A stretch of 64,000 nucleotides of DNA from positions 1 through 64,000 of the forward strand of contig JAHJNL010000074.1 in NCBI GenBank assembly GCA_018820855.1, written 5' to 3'. Under the pieces are notes generated by a model that was given only the letters and a program-made list of their open reading frames with translations, made no database searches and was not told the origin of the DNA. The position numbers and the translations under genes were made by a program. Shown here one piece after another: positions 48,723 through 58,105 of the stretch. Each line of letters opens with the position of its first letter. Position 1 is the first letter of the stretch. The stretch comes from Pseudomonadota bacterium (lineage in GTDB: Bacteria; Desulfobacterota; Desulfobulbia; Desulfobulbales; Desulfocapsaceae).

Positions 48723-49334
48723 ATGGTCAAACAATTTCAATGCGAACTCGTCTCCTGGAGTGAAGTGTACCGACTGTCAGCCCTGCTGGCCCAACAGGTA
48801 AAAGATGCCGGATACAAGCCCGATCTGGTCATCGCCATAGCTCGTGGCGGATACATCCCGGCCCGGCTTCTCTGTGATATTCTCGACATCTACGACCTCA
48901 CCAGTGTCCGCATCTCACACTACACTGCGGGCAGCAACAAGGAGGAAACAGCCCGCCTTTCATCTCCCCTGTGTATGGAACTCACGGGACTCAAGGTGCT
49001 CCTTGTCGATGATCTCACTGATACCGGTGATACCATCAAGGTGGCCCTGCAGCATATCAGAGAATTCAATCCGGCAGAGATCAGGGTCGCGGTCCTGCAG
49101 CATAAAAAACAATCCATGCTGCTACCTGATTTTTATGCAAAGAAATTAGTTAAGTGGCGCTGGATCATCTACCCCTGGGCAATGGTTGAAGATATTGGCG
49201 GATTTCTCCGTTCCATGCCTGAGCTGCCGGCTACGGTCGAAGCTGCAAGGACAATACTTCAAGCCGATCATGGAGTGAAAGTGCCGCACCGCACACTGTC
49301 CCGGGTTTTCAGGATCATCGAAAGAAACGGATGA
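48723..49334 (+). CDS. Purine-type phosphoribosyltransferase
   Basis: The 203-aa protein has the PRPP-binding motif VLLVDDLTDTGDTI and an N-terminal VIAIARGGYIPARLL, typical of xanthine/hypoxanthine-type phosphoribosyltransferases. The KWRWIIYPWAMVEDI block fits the archaeal-like COG2236 branch. It attaches ribose 5-phosphate to a base, but which one is not clear. ATG 48723 is the first start outside the preceding hydrolase gene, which ends 32 nt earlier. Confidence 0.87.
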   Translation: MVKQFQCELVSWSEVYRLSALLAQQVKDAGYKPDLVIAIARGGYIPARLLCDILDIYDLTSVRISHYTAGSNKEETARLSSPLCMELTGLKVLLVDDLTDTGDTIKVALQHIREFNPAEIRVAVLQHKKQSMLLPDFYAKKLVKWRWIIYPWAMVEDIGGFLRSMPELPATVEAARTILQADHGVKVPHRTLSRVFRIIERNG

Positions 49335-49407
49335 TTCATTAGCCGTAAAACCATACTGTTAGGGTGTTCTTTCACATCACCTGACAGGCAGAACAATGAA
49401 CTGAGAC

Positions 49408-49800
49408 ATGAAGAAAAAAACCAAAACCGGATTGGGCTGTCTGTTTGTCATACTTTTTTTTGTCCTCCTGATTGTGCTCATGTCTCTTTTTCGAGAAGAA
49501 TATGATCGTTTCATGGGGGAAACAAAGACACAGGAGATTGCCTGGGCTCCGGCAATGAAAATATGTAAGGACAGATACAAGTCCCTTGACTCACCCGGCA
49601 GAATCAACGTACCGAATTGTAAAAAACGAAGCGAAAATGATTTGCAGCATGTCTTTTACTGGAGCAAACCGATGGCGATTTTTATCAAAAAGGACCCCGA
49701 CGTCCTGACCATCAACTCAGGTACCTGTGTAGTATCCAAAGACAGTGGCGAGATAATCTACATGACCCTGAACGACAGAGTAATTGTGGGGGGAAAATGA
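49408..49800 (+). CDS. Small single-pass membrane protein coupled to grdE, unrecognised
   Basis: The 130-aa protein has a basic N-terminus (MKKKTKTG), one strong hydrophobic segment (about 9-26, LGCLFVILFFVLLIVLMSLF), and an exported domain of about 100 residues with three cysteines. No family is recognised; it is not GrdX-like. Its stop overlaps the ATG of the GrdE-like gene (ATGA 49797-49800), so it is translated together with the reductase subunits. A membrane-tethering or accessory role for the reductase is possible but unsupported beyond location. Confidence 0.7.
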   Translation: MKKKTKTGLGCLFVILFFVLLIVLMSLFREEYDRFMGETKTQEIAWAPAMKICKDRYKSLDSPGRINVPNCKKRSENDLQHVFYWSKPMAIFIKKDPDVLTINSGTCVVSKDSGEIIYMTLNDRVIVGGK

Positions 49801-51041
49801 TATTCGAACGAGGAGTTGTTGCTGTAAGCGATGTACAATTCGGGGAGCAGACCGAACTCTGTGACAGAATCTTACTGCTGGACAAGAAAGGGTTAAGCGA
49901 TTTTTTGCTGTCCCTGGATGATACCATGGAGTCCTGCACAGTCTCCATAACCAGACCAGGAGATTCGACCAGGATACTCTGTGTCAAGGATGTGGTGCAA
50001 CCGGGCTGCAAGGTTCGGGGTGATCGTCCCGGTAGGGGCAAACGACATGTCCTGGAAAACGTCACTGTAGTAACCTGCGGCAAGATTGTCGGCTACCAGG
50101 AAGGCATCATTGACATGAGCGGGGCAGGTGCACTCTACTCGCCCTTTTCCCGCACCTTCAATGTCGTGCTGGATATCGCAGTTATCCCCGGTCTGACACC
50201 CCATGAGCATGAAGAGACAGTCAGGAAGGCCGGGCTTGCTGCTGCCGCTTTCCTTGGCGAGACCTCTCGATCGGTGACTCCCGAGACAATGCAATCCTTC
50301 ACCGCCTTGGAAGAGCTGCCCACTTTTCCGGATCTGCCACGCATAGTCTATCTATACATGCTGCTCAGCCAGGGCCTCCTCCATGACACCTATGTCCTTG
50401 GCCGCAATGCCAGCGAAGGACTACCGCGAATCATTGATCCCCTCATCCTGTTGGACAATGCAATCACCTCGGGCAACTGCGTTTCCGCCTGCGACAAGAA
50501 TACCACCTGGCACCACCAGAACAACCCTGTGCTCCGGGAATTGTGGCAGCGCCATGGCCGCGACCTTAATTTTTCCGGCGTTGTTCTCACCACAGAACCT
50601 ATCAGACTGGCTGCCAAGGAAGCCGGAGCGCAAAAGTCCATCGCCCTTATCCAGGAACTGAAGGCCGATGGTGTCATTCTCTCCAAAGAAGGTTTCGGTA
50701 ACCCGGATGCCGACCAGATGCTCTTGACCCGCGGCCTGGAGCAGCAAGGGATCAAAGTGGTGGCCATCACCGATGAATTTGCCGGTGCGGACGGATTTTC
50801 CCAGTCTCTGGCCGATTCAGCCGTGGAGGCAGACGCTGTTGTCTCAGTTGGCAATGCCAATGAGCGGGTCATGCTGCCTCCCATGCAGCGACTGCTGGGT
50901 CCTGTCAGTGACTTGAGCAAGCTTGCAGGCGCCTGGCCGCACAGCCTGCAAGAAGACGGAAGCCTGGAGGTGGAACTGCAGGCAATTATCGGGGCAACCA
51001 ACGAACTCGGTATGCAGACTCTCAGCTGCAGGGAGATCTGA
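49797..51041 (+). CDS. grdE: Glycine/sarcosine/betaine reductase component B, pyruvoyl proprotein subunit (GrdE-like)
   Basis: GrdE is the proprotein that self-cleaves to give the alpha and beta subunits of substrate-binding protein B; the new N-terminal Cys becomes a pyruvoyl group that binds the amine substrate as a Schiff base. The 414-aa sequence carries the cleavage region AITSGNCVSACDKNTTWHHQ, with Asn227-Cys228 as the probable scissile bond, matching the position known in Clostridium enzymes. The N-terminal part fits the beta chain and VGNANERVMLPP the C-terminal chain. Glycine (GrdE), sarcosine (GrdG) and betaine (GrdH) homologues cannot be told apart here. It is followed 2 nt later by the selenoprotein subunit. 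Confidence 0.92.
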   Translation: MIFERGVVAVSDVQFGEQTELCDRILLLDKKGLSDFLLSLDDTMESCTVSITRPGDSTRILCVKDVVQPGCKVRGDRPGRGKRHVLENVTVVTCGKIVGYQEGIIDMSGAGALYSPFSRTFNVVLDIAVIPGLTPHEHEETVRKAGLAAAAFLGETSRSVTPETMQSFTALEELPTFPDLPRIVYLYMLLSQGLLHDTYVLGRNASEGLPRIIDPLILLDNAITSGNCVSACDKNTTWHHQNNPVLRELWQRHGRDLNFSGVVLTTEPIRLAAKEAGAQKSIALIQELKADGVILSKEGFGNPDADQMLLTRGLEQQGIKVVAITDEFAGADGFSQSLADSAVEADAVVSVGNANERVMLPPMQRLLGPVSDLSKLAGAWPHSLQEDGSLEVELQAIIGATNELGMQTLSCREI

Positions 51042-51043
51042 TC

Positions 51044-52402
51044 ATGGCCCATAAATATAGAGTTCTCTACTGTCTGAACCAGTTTTTTGGCGGCCTTGGC
51101 GGCGAAGACAAGGCCTACCAGCCGCCGCAACTCCATAATGGCGCACGGGGACCCGGCATGTTGCTTGAAAAGCTGTTCCCGGAGATAGAAATCGCTGCCA
51201 CCCTTGTAGTTGGCGACAATTACCTTAGCGAAAAGACAGAGGAAGCTCTGCGGGAAATCCTTGCCCTGCTCACCCCCTGCTTTGCGGCTGCAGGTGAAGA
51301 GAAAATCCATCTCCTGCTGGCCGGGCCGGCCTTTAATGCCGGGCGTTACGGCCTGGCCTGCGGTGCCATATGCCAGGCGGTACAGGAAGGGTTTGCAATT
51401 CCTGCTGTAACCGCCATGTATCCACAAAATCCAGCAGTTGCAGAATACAGAAAAGCTGTCCTCATTGCCAAAGCTGGAAAAGATGTCATGGGTATGGAAG
51501 AGGCACTGCGAACCATGGCAGCTCTTGCGCTCAAGCAACTGAACGGGGAGGAATTGCTTCCGGACCAGGATAACTACATCTCCCATGGGCAGCGAAAGAA
51601 TTATTTTACTAAAAAACCTGGAGCCCACCGAGCTCTTGATATGCTGTTACAGAAATTGGCAGGCAAGGAGTTTCATACCGAATACATCATGCCTGTCTTT
51701 GACCGGGTACAGCCCGCACCCCCGGTCCGGGATATAGCCAGCGCCAGACTGGCTCTGGTGACTTCGGGCGGCATTGTCCCTCGCGGCAATCCGGACAGGA
51801 TCGAAGCAGCCAGCGCCAGCCGTTTTGGCATCTATCCCCTGAAAGGCCTGTCAGCATTCAGCAGTGCAACGCACCAGACAGCCCATGGCGGCTATGACCC
51901 GACCTTTGCCAATGACGATCCGAACCGGGTACTGCCCCTGGATGCGGTGCGCGAACTGCAGTCGGAGGGGGCATTCGGCAGCCTGCACGAATTCTATTAT
52001 GCCACGGTGGGCAACGGGACATCGGTTGCCAATGCAAAGAAATATGGGGACGAAATTGCCAAACTCCTGCTGGCCGACGGTGTCCAGGCGGTCATCCTCA
52101 CCTCCACCTGAGGAACCTGTACTCGTTGCGGCGCAACGATGAGCAAGCAGATTGAACGGGCAGGGATACCGGTTGTCCACGCCTGTTCAATTGTCCCCAT
52201 CTCCAAAACAGTGGGGGCAAACCGTATTCTTCCCACCATCGCCATCCCCCACCCCTTCGGCGCCCCGAACAAGAGCCCGGAGGAGGAAAAAAAGATGAGA
52301 AAAGAGCTGGTCAAAAAGGCACTCAAGGCCCTGGCAACGCCAATTGATGAGCAGAGAGTCTTTTCATCCGAACAGAAAAAGAGAAACCTGGATTGCCTAT
52401 GA
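51044..52402 (+). CDS. grdB: Selenoprotein GrdB-like subunit of component B, UGA-encoded selenocysteine
   Basis: GrdB is the large subunit of protein B and carries the selenocysteine that attacks the bound substrate to release ammonia or an amine and pass a carboxymethyl group to GrdA. The reading frame stops at TGA 52109-52111 and continues in the same frame to 52402. Decoding UGA as Sec gives TSTUGTCTRCGATMSKQIE, the conserved GrdB active site, at residue 356 of 452. The part beyond it (RAGIPVVHACSIVPI, SVGANRI-like) is typical GrdB C-terminus, so this is not a pseudogene. A SECIS-like hairpin follows. GGGAG lies 8 nt before ATG 51044. It overlaps the next gene by ATGA. It could equally be GrdF or GrdI. 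Confidence 0.94.
52122..52141 (+). promoter_or_regulatory. bSECIS-like hairpin of grdB
   Basis: Starting 10 nt after the UGA, an 8-bp stem (52122-52129 with 52133-52139 and 52141) closes a GGC loop and has one bulged U (52140). The GG apical loop is about 19 nt after the UGA, where a bacterial SECIS binds SelB. Confidence 0.75.
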
Positions 52403-52950
52403 CAAAAAACCCTGTCAAATACGTCCCCAATGCCTTGTCAACCGGCCGCATACTCCTGGCCTGTGCATTCCCTTTCTCCCCGGAATGGTTATGGCTCTGG
52501 ATTGTTCTCATCAGCGGCATAAGCGATATCCTTGACGGCTGGGTGGCAAGACGATGGCAGGTGCAAAGCTGGGAGGGCGGCCTGCTGGACGGGGTTGCCG
52601 ACAAACTCTTTATTCTCTGTGCTCTCACCACCTTTATTGCTGCAGGCAAATTCTCAGCCTGGTGGCTTCCCGCCCTCCTTGCCCGTGACCTGTTCGTGGC
52701 CTTTACAGCCATTTATGCCATGACCATAAGGTCCTGGGAATCATTTAAAAAGATGGACGTCAGATGGTCCGGCAAAGTGGCAACACTGGGTCAGTTCACC
52801 CTCTTCCTCGTCGTCCTCCTTTTTCCCGACAAAATCCAGCCCGCCCTTTTCATCGCCGCCCTGCTCAGTGTCGGCGCTGCCTGTGATTATGGCTGGCTGT
52901 TTCTCCTGGAGCTGCGCCTTCGCGCAGAGAAAAGGGAGTCTGTCTCATAG
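52399..52950 (+). CDS. CDP-alcohol phosphatidyltransferase
   Basis: The 183-aa multispanning membrane enzyme has the CDP-alcohol motif DGX2ARX8GX3DX3D visible as DILDGWVARRWQVQSWEGGLLDGVADK. It transfers a phosphatidyl group from CDP-diacylglycerol to an alcohol such as glycerol phosphate, serine or choline; which one is unclear. ATG 52399 overlaps the grdB stop (ATGA), so translation is coupled to selenocysteine read-through of grdB, which is unusual for a phospholipid enzyme. PgsA is the default guess, but the genetic link to an amine reductase raises the chance of an amine-containing head group. Confidence 0.82.
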   Translation: MTKNPVKYVPNALSTGRILLACAFPFSPEWLWLWIVLISGISDILDGWVARRWQVQSWEGGLLDGVADKLFILCALTTFIAAGKFSAWWLPALLARDLFVAFTAIYAMTIRSWESFKKMDVRWSGKVATLGQFTLFLVVLLFPDKIQPALFIAALLSVGAACDYGWLFLLELRLRAEKRESVS

Positions 52951-53335
52951 AAGCGAAAGAAGGAACAGACTTATTTTTTGATTTGCCTTATGGCAGAGGT
53001 TAATGGTCCTCCCCCAGTTTAACGGACAGTTTTAATCAGAGAAAAACACCTTTCAACGGAAGGTCCCAATGGTAATCCCATAAGGATGAAGCACTTCTTG
53101 TTGGCTACTCACAAGTAGCATATGCAAATAATAGAAATATGCCGCGAGCTCTGTTTGTTATTTTCAGAGCCACTTCTCCAACTCTCATTATTGCCTTATC
53201 AAGGCAATAAATAATGCAACAATAGAAGCTAACTTCTACCTTTATTTGCAAAAATGAATTATCATTCATTTTTGTTTTTCCGGCAATACGCAGCTCACCA
53301 TATTAAGAGAAATCAAAAAAAAAGGAGGATGAACC
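52951..53335. other. Intergenic region with two inverted repeats upstream of the DsrE-like gene
   Basis: No gene. A 10-bp palindrome with 3-nt centre lies at 53188-53210 (TATTGCCTT/AAGGCAATA core). A perfect 11-bp inverted repeat at 53249-53274 (CAAAAATGAAT/ATTCATTTTTG) is followed by a T-rich stretch. The second looks like an AT-rich operator of Fur type or a weak terminator. AGGAGG lies 7 nt before ATG 53336. Confidence 0.5.
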
Positions 53336-53695
53336 ATGAGTGACAACGTTGTTATTATCTGTTCTTGCGGCACAGATAATCCGAACAGGTCAAGCCGAGC
53401 AATCCATCTTGCAACAATTGCCCACAAGGAGGGAAAAAACGTTTCCCTCTTCTTACTTGATGAAGCAGTTTATCTCGTCAAAAAGGGAATGATCAATCAT
53501 CTTCAGGCTGCGACCGGAGATGTCGCCGATGATCTGATGACGTACCTCCAGGCCCATGATGTCCCCATCCTTGCCTGTACGCCATGTGCCAAAAGCCGGC
53601 AGATATTTGAAGATGACCTGATCGATGGAGCAAGAATGGGCACCGCCGTGGAACTCATTCATCTCTGTTCCGATGCTGCTGTTATCAGTTTATAA
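53336..53695 (+). CDS. DsrE family sulfur-relay-like protein
   Basis: The 119-aa protein has the DsrE/TusD-like fold signature: an N-terminal VVIICSCGTDNPNRSSRAIHLA, a central region LDEAVYLVKKG, and Cys residues in LACTPCAKSRQ, where a persulfide-carrying Cys would sit. DsrE-like proteins move sulfur atoms as persulfides in sulfur metabolism or tRNA thiolation. It is a single gene with a strong SD (GGAGG), framed by inverted repeats on both sides. Its partner is unknown. Confidence 0.82.
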   Translation: MSDNVVIICSCGTDNPNRSSRAIHLATIAHKEGKNVSLFLLDEAVYLVKKGMINHLQAATGDVADDLMTYLQAHDVPILACTPCAKSRQIFEDDLIDGARMGTAVELIHLCSDAAVISL

Positions 53696-53724
53696 CAAAC
53701 AAGCAACGGATTAAGACTACAATG

Positions 53725-53765
53725 ATCTTATGCATTCCCATGCTCCACGCGAGAATGCATAAGAT
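53725..53765 (+). terminator. Hairpin downstream of the DsrE-like gene
   Basis: A perfect 13-bp inverted repeat (53725-53737 and 53753-53765) lies 30 nt after the stop codon. There is no T-run, so termination would be weak, but the stem is strong. Confidence 0.55.
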
Positions 53766-53777
53766 AGAATATAACTA

Positions 53778-53850
53778 ACCAAAACAGAACAGAACAATTA
53801 ATCCCATTTCAAAGACAGATGCAGCGCTGATTGTTCCGTTCTGATTTGGT
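53778..53850. repeat. Long imperfect inverted repeat, 21-bp arms
   Basis: ACCAAAACAGAACAGAACAAT at 53778-53798 pairs with 53830-53850 at 19 of 21 positions across a 31-nt spacer. The similarity seems to extend a few bases outward with a small gap. It could be a tiny non-autonomous mobile element, a large transcript hairpin or an operator. The rest of 53696-54035 is non-coding. Confidence 0.55.
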
Positions 53851-54035
53851 TTCGATTAGTATCTTGTCAAGAAACTGGAATAATTTATATTTTTTTTGAC
53901 TTGTCCGATTTAGCCGATTATCATTAATGACTTAATGAGATAATTGCATGGAAAACCGGGCTAACGAATCAAATTGTATGAACAAGAAAGACCCAAAAAA
54001 GCGAATACCATTACCCAGAGGAGTATAAAACACGG

Positions 54036-56087
54036 ATGAGTTCTGACTTCATCGCCAAAGAAATTTCCTGGCTCAGTTTTAACGGCCGTCTGTTGCAGGA
54101 GGCCATGGACCCGACGGTCCCCCTGATCGAACGACTGAAATTTCTGGGCATCTACTCCTCTAATATGGATGAGTTCTTCGAGGTTCGCGTGGCCACTCTC
54201 AGCCGCCTGTCCCAATTGGGAAAAAAGAGCCTGAGCCTGATCCCAGTGGATCCGCGAAAAACCTTGAAAGAGGTTCACCAGCTGGTCCTGTCACAACAGA
54301 CGCAGTTTAAGGAGATATACAGCCACCTCGTGGAAGAGTTGAGAAAGCAGCAGGTCTTTTTTCTCAACGAGAAGACTATCACTCCCAAACAGAAGGAGAA
54401 TCTCACCCACTACTTCCATACCCGCGTTCGCCCCCATATCTTTCCCCTCATGGTGAACAGCCGGACGGTAATTCCCGAACTGGTCCACCGCGCCATCTAT
54501 CTGGCTGTGATAATGAGGAAAAAACCATCTTCCGTTTCGAAAGAATACTGTATCATCCGTATCCCCTCTCACATTGTGCAACGCTTCGTGCCTTTGCCGC
54601 GTGAAGGGAAAAAGCAGTACCTTATCATGCTCGACGACGTGATCCGCCTTGGACTGGAAGAGATTTTCCGTCCCTTTCAGTACACCTCTTTCGAGGCCTA
54701 TTGCTTCAAAATAAGCCGTGATGCCGAGTTGGACATCAAAGACGACATTTCCGCCAGCTACCTGGAACAGATCCAGGAAAGCCTTCACCAGCGAAAACTG
54801 GGAGACCTGGTCCGCATGGTTTACGACCGCACCATGCCCGATTTCCTACTCACTCTCCTGGTGAGAAAACTGAAACTTACATCAGATACACTGATCGAGA
54901 CCAATCGACGCTACCATAACTCCAAGGACTACATCACCTTCCCTTCTCTTCTGCCCACCCGGACTATTCTCTATCCCGAGCCCGTCGTTCCCCGAAGACT
55001 GATTCCGGGGAAGAGCTTTTTCGATATCCTCGATGAAGGCGATGTCTTGCTCAACTTTCCTTACCAGTCTTTTGATCATGTTATCGATTTTCTGCGCGAA
55101 GCAGCCATCGATCCGAAAGTAACAGAGATCAAAATCAACCTTTATCGCCTGGGGAAACATTCGAGTGTAATCAACGCCCTGATCAATGCAGGAAAAAACC
55201 GGAAAAATGTTATGATCCTGCTGGAACTCCAAGCCCGCTTTGATGAAAAGGCCAACATCCACTGGGCCAACGTGCTCAAGGATGAAGGGATCAAGGTGAT
55301 CTTCGGTGTACCGGGACTCAAAGTGCACTCCAAGGTGTGCATGATCACCCGAGTGAAAAAGGGAGTTGCGAAGACCTACTGTCTCATCGGCAGTGGCAAC
55401 TTCAACGAAGACACAGCCAGATATTACACAGATGCCTTTCTCCTCACGGCCAACAAAAAGATCGCCAAGGATGTGCGCAACCTCTTTGGCTTTTTCGGGA
55501 AGAACTACAAACTTGACCCCTTTGAGCAGCTGCTCGTCTCGCCTTTCATCTTCAGAAAAAAAATCATAAAACTGATTCGCAATGAAATCCATTGCATGCA
55601 GAAGGGAAAACCCGCCTATATTGACCTGAAGCTGAACAACCTGGCCGACCGGGAGATCATCGAACTCCTTTACGAAGCCAGCCAGGCAGGGGTCAAAATT
55701 CGTCTCGCCGTACGGGGTATGTTCTCACTGGTAACAGGGGTGAAGGGAAAGAGTGAGAGGATCGAAGGGAGAGGGCTTGTGGACAAGTACCTGGAACACA
55801 GCCGGATCTTCTTTTTCGGCAACGGAGGAGAAGAGCTCTGCTTTATCTCTTCGGCCGACCTGCTGCCTCGGAACCTCGATTCCCGCGTGGAAGTGACCTG
55901 TCCCATCCTCGATGCCGAGGTTCATCAGGAGTTGCGCGATATTTTCGAGCACGTCTGGGCCGATAACGTGAAGTCACGCATTCTCAACGCCAAGCTCGAC
56001 AACACCTACTTCCGTGAGGGTAAGACAAAAGTCCGCTCCCAGGAAGCCATCTACAACTACCTGAAGATGAAACATCAGGGAAACTAG
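54036..56087 (+). CDS. ppk1: Polyphosphate kinase 1
   Basis: PPK1 reversibly makes inorganic polyphosphate from ATP. The 683-aa protein has the N-terminal FLGIYSSNMDEFFEVRV, the nucleotide-binding region, the autophosphorylated His in LKVHSKVCMI, and GSGNFNEDTARYYTDAFLLT, followed by the C-terminal C2 domain (SSADLLPRNLDSRVEV). Length and motifs are typical. It may be co-regulated with phosphate or stress; no Pho box was recognised. It converges with the SulP transporter gene. Confidence 0.97.
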   Translation: MSSDFIAKEISWLSFNGRLLQEAMDPTVPLIERLKFLGIYSSNMDEFFEVRVATLSRLSQLGKKSLSLIPVDPRKTLKEVHQLVLSQQTQFKEIYSHLVEELRKQQVFFLNEKTITPKQKENLTHYFHTRVRPHIFPLMVNSRTVIPELVHRAIYLAVIMRKKPSSVSKEYCIIRIPSHIVQRFVPLPREGKKQYLIMLDDVIRLGLEEIFRPFQYTSFEAYCFKISRDAELDIKDDISASYLEQIQESLHQRKLGDLVRMVYDRTMPDFLLTLLVRKLKLTSDTLIETNRRYHNSKDYITFPSLLPTRTILYPEPVVPRRLIPGKSFFDILDEGDVLLNFPYQSFDHVIDFLREAAIDPKVTEIKINLYRLGKHSSVINALINAGKNRKNVMILLELQARFDEKANIHWANVLKDEGIKVIFGVPGLKVHSKVCMITRVKKGVAKTYCLIGSGNFNEDTARYYTDAFLLTANKKIAKDVRNLFGFFGKNYKLDPFEQLLVSPFIFRKKIIKLIRNEIHCMQKGKPAYIDLKLNNLADREIIELLYEASQAGVKIRLAVRGMFSLVTGVKGKSERIEGRGLVDKYLEHSRIFFFGNGGEELCFISSADLLPRNLDSRVEVTCPILDAEVHQELRDIFEHVWADNVKSRILNAKLDNTYFREGKTKVRSQEAIYNYLKMKHQGN

Positions 56088-56251
56088 CCCCTTCTGTCAG
56101 GAAACCCCCGCGTTCTGACAGAAGAACGGCAGGGGCAGATCTGCACAATTACCACAATAACCAACGGTGAATGGAGCACCATGACTCGTGGTGCCTCCGG
56201 AACCTGAATTCACCTGTTTCTTTGAATGACAACATTCGTATCATCCTATTC

Positions 56252-57781
56252 TCAAGCCAACTGGTCGCTGGCCACCCAGTAACGTGGGTCCTCGATAACG
56301 TTAACCTCGATCATGCTGCCGGCATTATGCAGCAGGGTGCGGCACTCTGGACTGAGGCGTTTGAGACGCAGTTTTTTCCCCCGGCTCAAGTAACGTTCGG
56401 TGAGACTGTTGATGGACTCAATACCTGAATGATCGCAGACCCTGGCCAGGCCGAAATCGATAATCACCTCGTCCGGATCTTCCTGGGGAGTGAACTGTTC
56501 CTGAAAGCTGTGTATGGAGCCGAAAAAGAGGGAACCGCTCAGCCTGTATACCTTAGCGCCGGATTCGTCGATACTGCTGCTCGAGGTAATACGCTTGGCG
56601 CTTTCCCAGGCAAAAACCAGAGCCGAGACGATGACTCCAACCCCGACGGCGATGGCCAGGTCAGTGGCGACGGTGACAGCGGAGACGAGCACCAGCACCA
56701 AGGCATCGGTAAACGGAATCTTGTGCAGAATGCGAAAGCTCGACCAGGCGAAGGTACCGATGACGACCATGAACATGACGCCAACCAGGGCAGCCAGCGG
56801 AATCATCTCAATTAGGCCCGAGGCAAACACAATGAAGACCAACAGAAAAAGCGCCGCCGCGATGCCGGAAAGCCTGCCACGCCCCCCGGAATTGACATTA
56901 ATCATGCTCTGGCCGATCATAGCGCACCCTCCCATACCGCCAAAGAAACCGGTCACCACATTGGCAGCCCCCTGGCCGATACACTCTTTGTTACCACGTC
57001 CGCGGGTTTCGGTTATTTCATCGATCAGGCTCATGGTCATAAGCGACTCGATCAGGCCGATGGCAGCAAGGATGCCTGCATAGGGAAGGATAATCAGGAT
57101 ATTGTCAAGGGTGAGCGGTACCAGGGGAATGTGAAACTGGGGCAGACCGCCGGCAACCGAGGCCAGATCACCGACCATGCGGGTATCGAGATCAAGGCCG
57201 TGGGCCAGGGCAGTAACTGCAAGAATAGCAACCAGCGAAGCGGGAATGGCTCGGGTAAGCTTGGGAAGAAAATAGATGATTGCCATGGTCAGCGTCACCA
57301 GGCCAAGCATCATCCACAGAAGAGGGCCACTCATCCACTGCATCAGTCCTTCAGCGTTTTCAACCTTGAACTGACTGAGCTGGGCCAGGAAAATGACGAT
57401 GGCCAGACCATTAACAAAACCAAGCATGACCGGATGAGGAATCAGGCGTACGAACTTCCCCAGCCGCAGCAGGCCGGCACTGATCTGGATGAGGCCCATC
57501 AGGACCACGGTTGCAAAGAGGTACTCGACTCCATGCTGAGCCACCAAGGTGACCATGACAACTGCCAGAGCTCCGGTGGCACCGGAGATCATCCCCGGAC
57601 GTCCGCCAATGACAGAAGTGATCAAACCGACCATAAAAGCGGCATAAAGACCGACCAGGGGAGCAACCCCTGCTACGAAAGAAAAGGCCACCGCTTCGGG
57701 CACCAGGGCCAGGGCCACGGTCAGACCCGATAATATATCATCTTTGAAACTTGCAGTTCTTCTGACAAAAAGCTCAAACAT
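56252..57781 (-). CDS. SulP family anion transporter with STAS domain
   Basis: The 509-aa protein has about 10-12 transmembrane helices in the SulP fold: an N-terminal [67 protein letters not shown], and the block [32 protein letters not shown]. It ends with a cytoplasmic STAS domain (about 400-505, [18 protein letters not shown]). SulP proteins carry sulfate, bicarbonate or carboxylates; substrate is uncertain. It is a single gene on the minus strand. Confidence 0.92.
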   Translation of the reverse strand: MFELFVRRTASFKDDILSGLTVALALVPEAVAFSFVAGVAPLVGLYAAFMVGLITSVIGGRPGMISGATGALAVVMVTLVAQHGVEYLFATVVLMGLIQISAGLLRLGKFVRLIPHPVMLGFVNGLAIVIFLAQLSQFKVENAEGLMQWMSGPLLWMMLGLVTLTMAIIYFLPKLTRAIPASLVAILAVTALAHGLDLDTRMVGDLASVAGGLPQFHIPLVPLTLDNILIILPYAGILAAIGLIESLMTMSLIDEITETRGRGNKECIGQGAANVVTGFFGGMGGCAMIGQSMINVNSGGRGRLSGIAAALFLLVFIVFASGLIEMIPLAALVGVMFMVVIGTFAWSSFRILHKIPFTDALVLVLVSAVTVATDLAIAVGVGVIVSALVFAWESAKRITSSSSIDESGAKVYRLSGSLFFGSIHSFQEQFTPQEDPDEVIIDFGLARVCDHSGIESINSLTERYLSRGKKLRLKRLSPECRTLLHNAGSMIEVNVIEDPRYWVASDQLA

Positions 57782-57948
57782 CGTTATCCTTATAGGTATG
57801 GATTCAAGAAAAAAACGACGAACCTAAACAGGATGGCCTGGAATAGCAAGTAATTAAAAGAGAACCCTCTAACAACACCTAACGCACTTTAGGACTAGAC
57901 GCAGATTGAGATAGCCAACAGATAGAGGCAATAGACAGACTGTCAGGT

Positions 57949-58005
57949 CAGGTCTGAGCTCATAGGGCTTAACAGTCCGAGAGACCGAACAGCCCTCCAG
58001 ACCTG
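57949..58005. ncRNA. Possible structured element, nested hairpin
   Basis: CAGGTCTG (57949-57956) pairs with CAGACCTG (57998-58005), and inside it AGGGCT (57964-57969) pairs with AGCCCT (57991-57996), with an asymmetric internal loop. It is 170 nt upstream of the SulP start on one side and 90 nt before a likely promoter on the other. No T-run follows on either strand, so it is not a typical terminator. No known RNA family was recognised. Confidence 0.3.
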
Positions 58006-58096
58006 TTGACATTATGGTATTACCGAAACGACACAAATGGATAATTCAATAGGTCAGGCACACATTTTGTAACTATTATTGGTTTCCCACGTTCTA

Positions 58097-58105
58097 TGTT
58101 ATAAT
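58097..58105 (+). promoter_or_regulatory. Extended -10 promoter for the LapG-like genes
   Basis: TGT followed by TATAAT (58100-58105) is a perfect extended -10 box, about 200 nt upstream of ATG 58308. The -35 region (TTGG-like) is poor. The rest of the 57782-58307 gap holds no recognisable gene or riboswitch. Confidence 0.5.

Noticed and set aside
49408-49800. GrdX, the small protein often found with grd genes
   Set aside because: The sequence is a single-pass membrane protein with no resemblance I can recognise to GrdX.
52109-52111. Premature stop making grdB a pseudogene
   Set aside because: The TGA lies exactly at the known selenocysteine position of GrdB, the frame continues with conserved sequence, and a SECIS-like hairpin follows.
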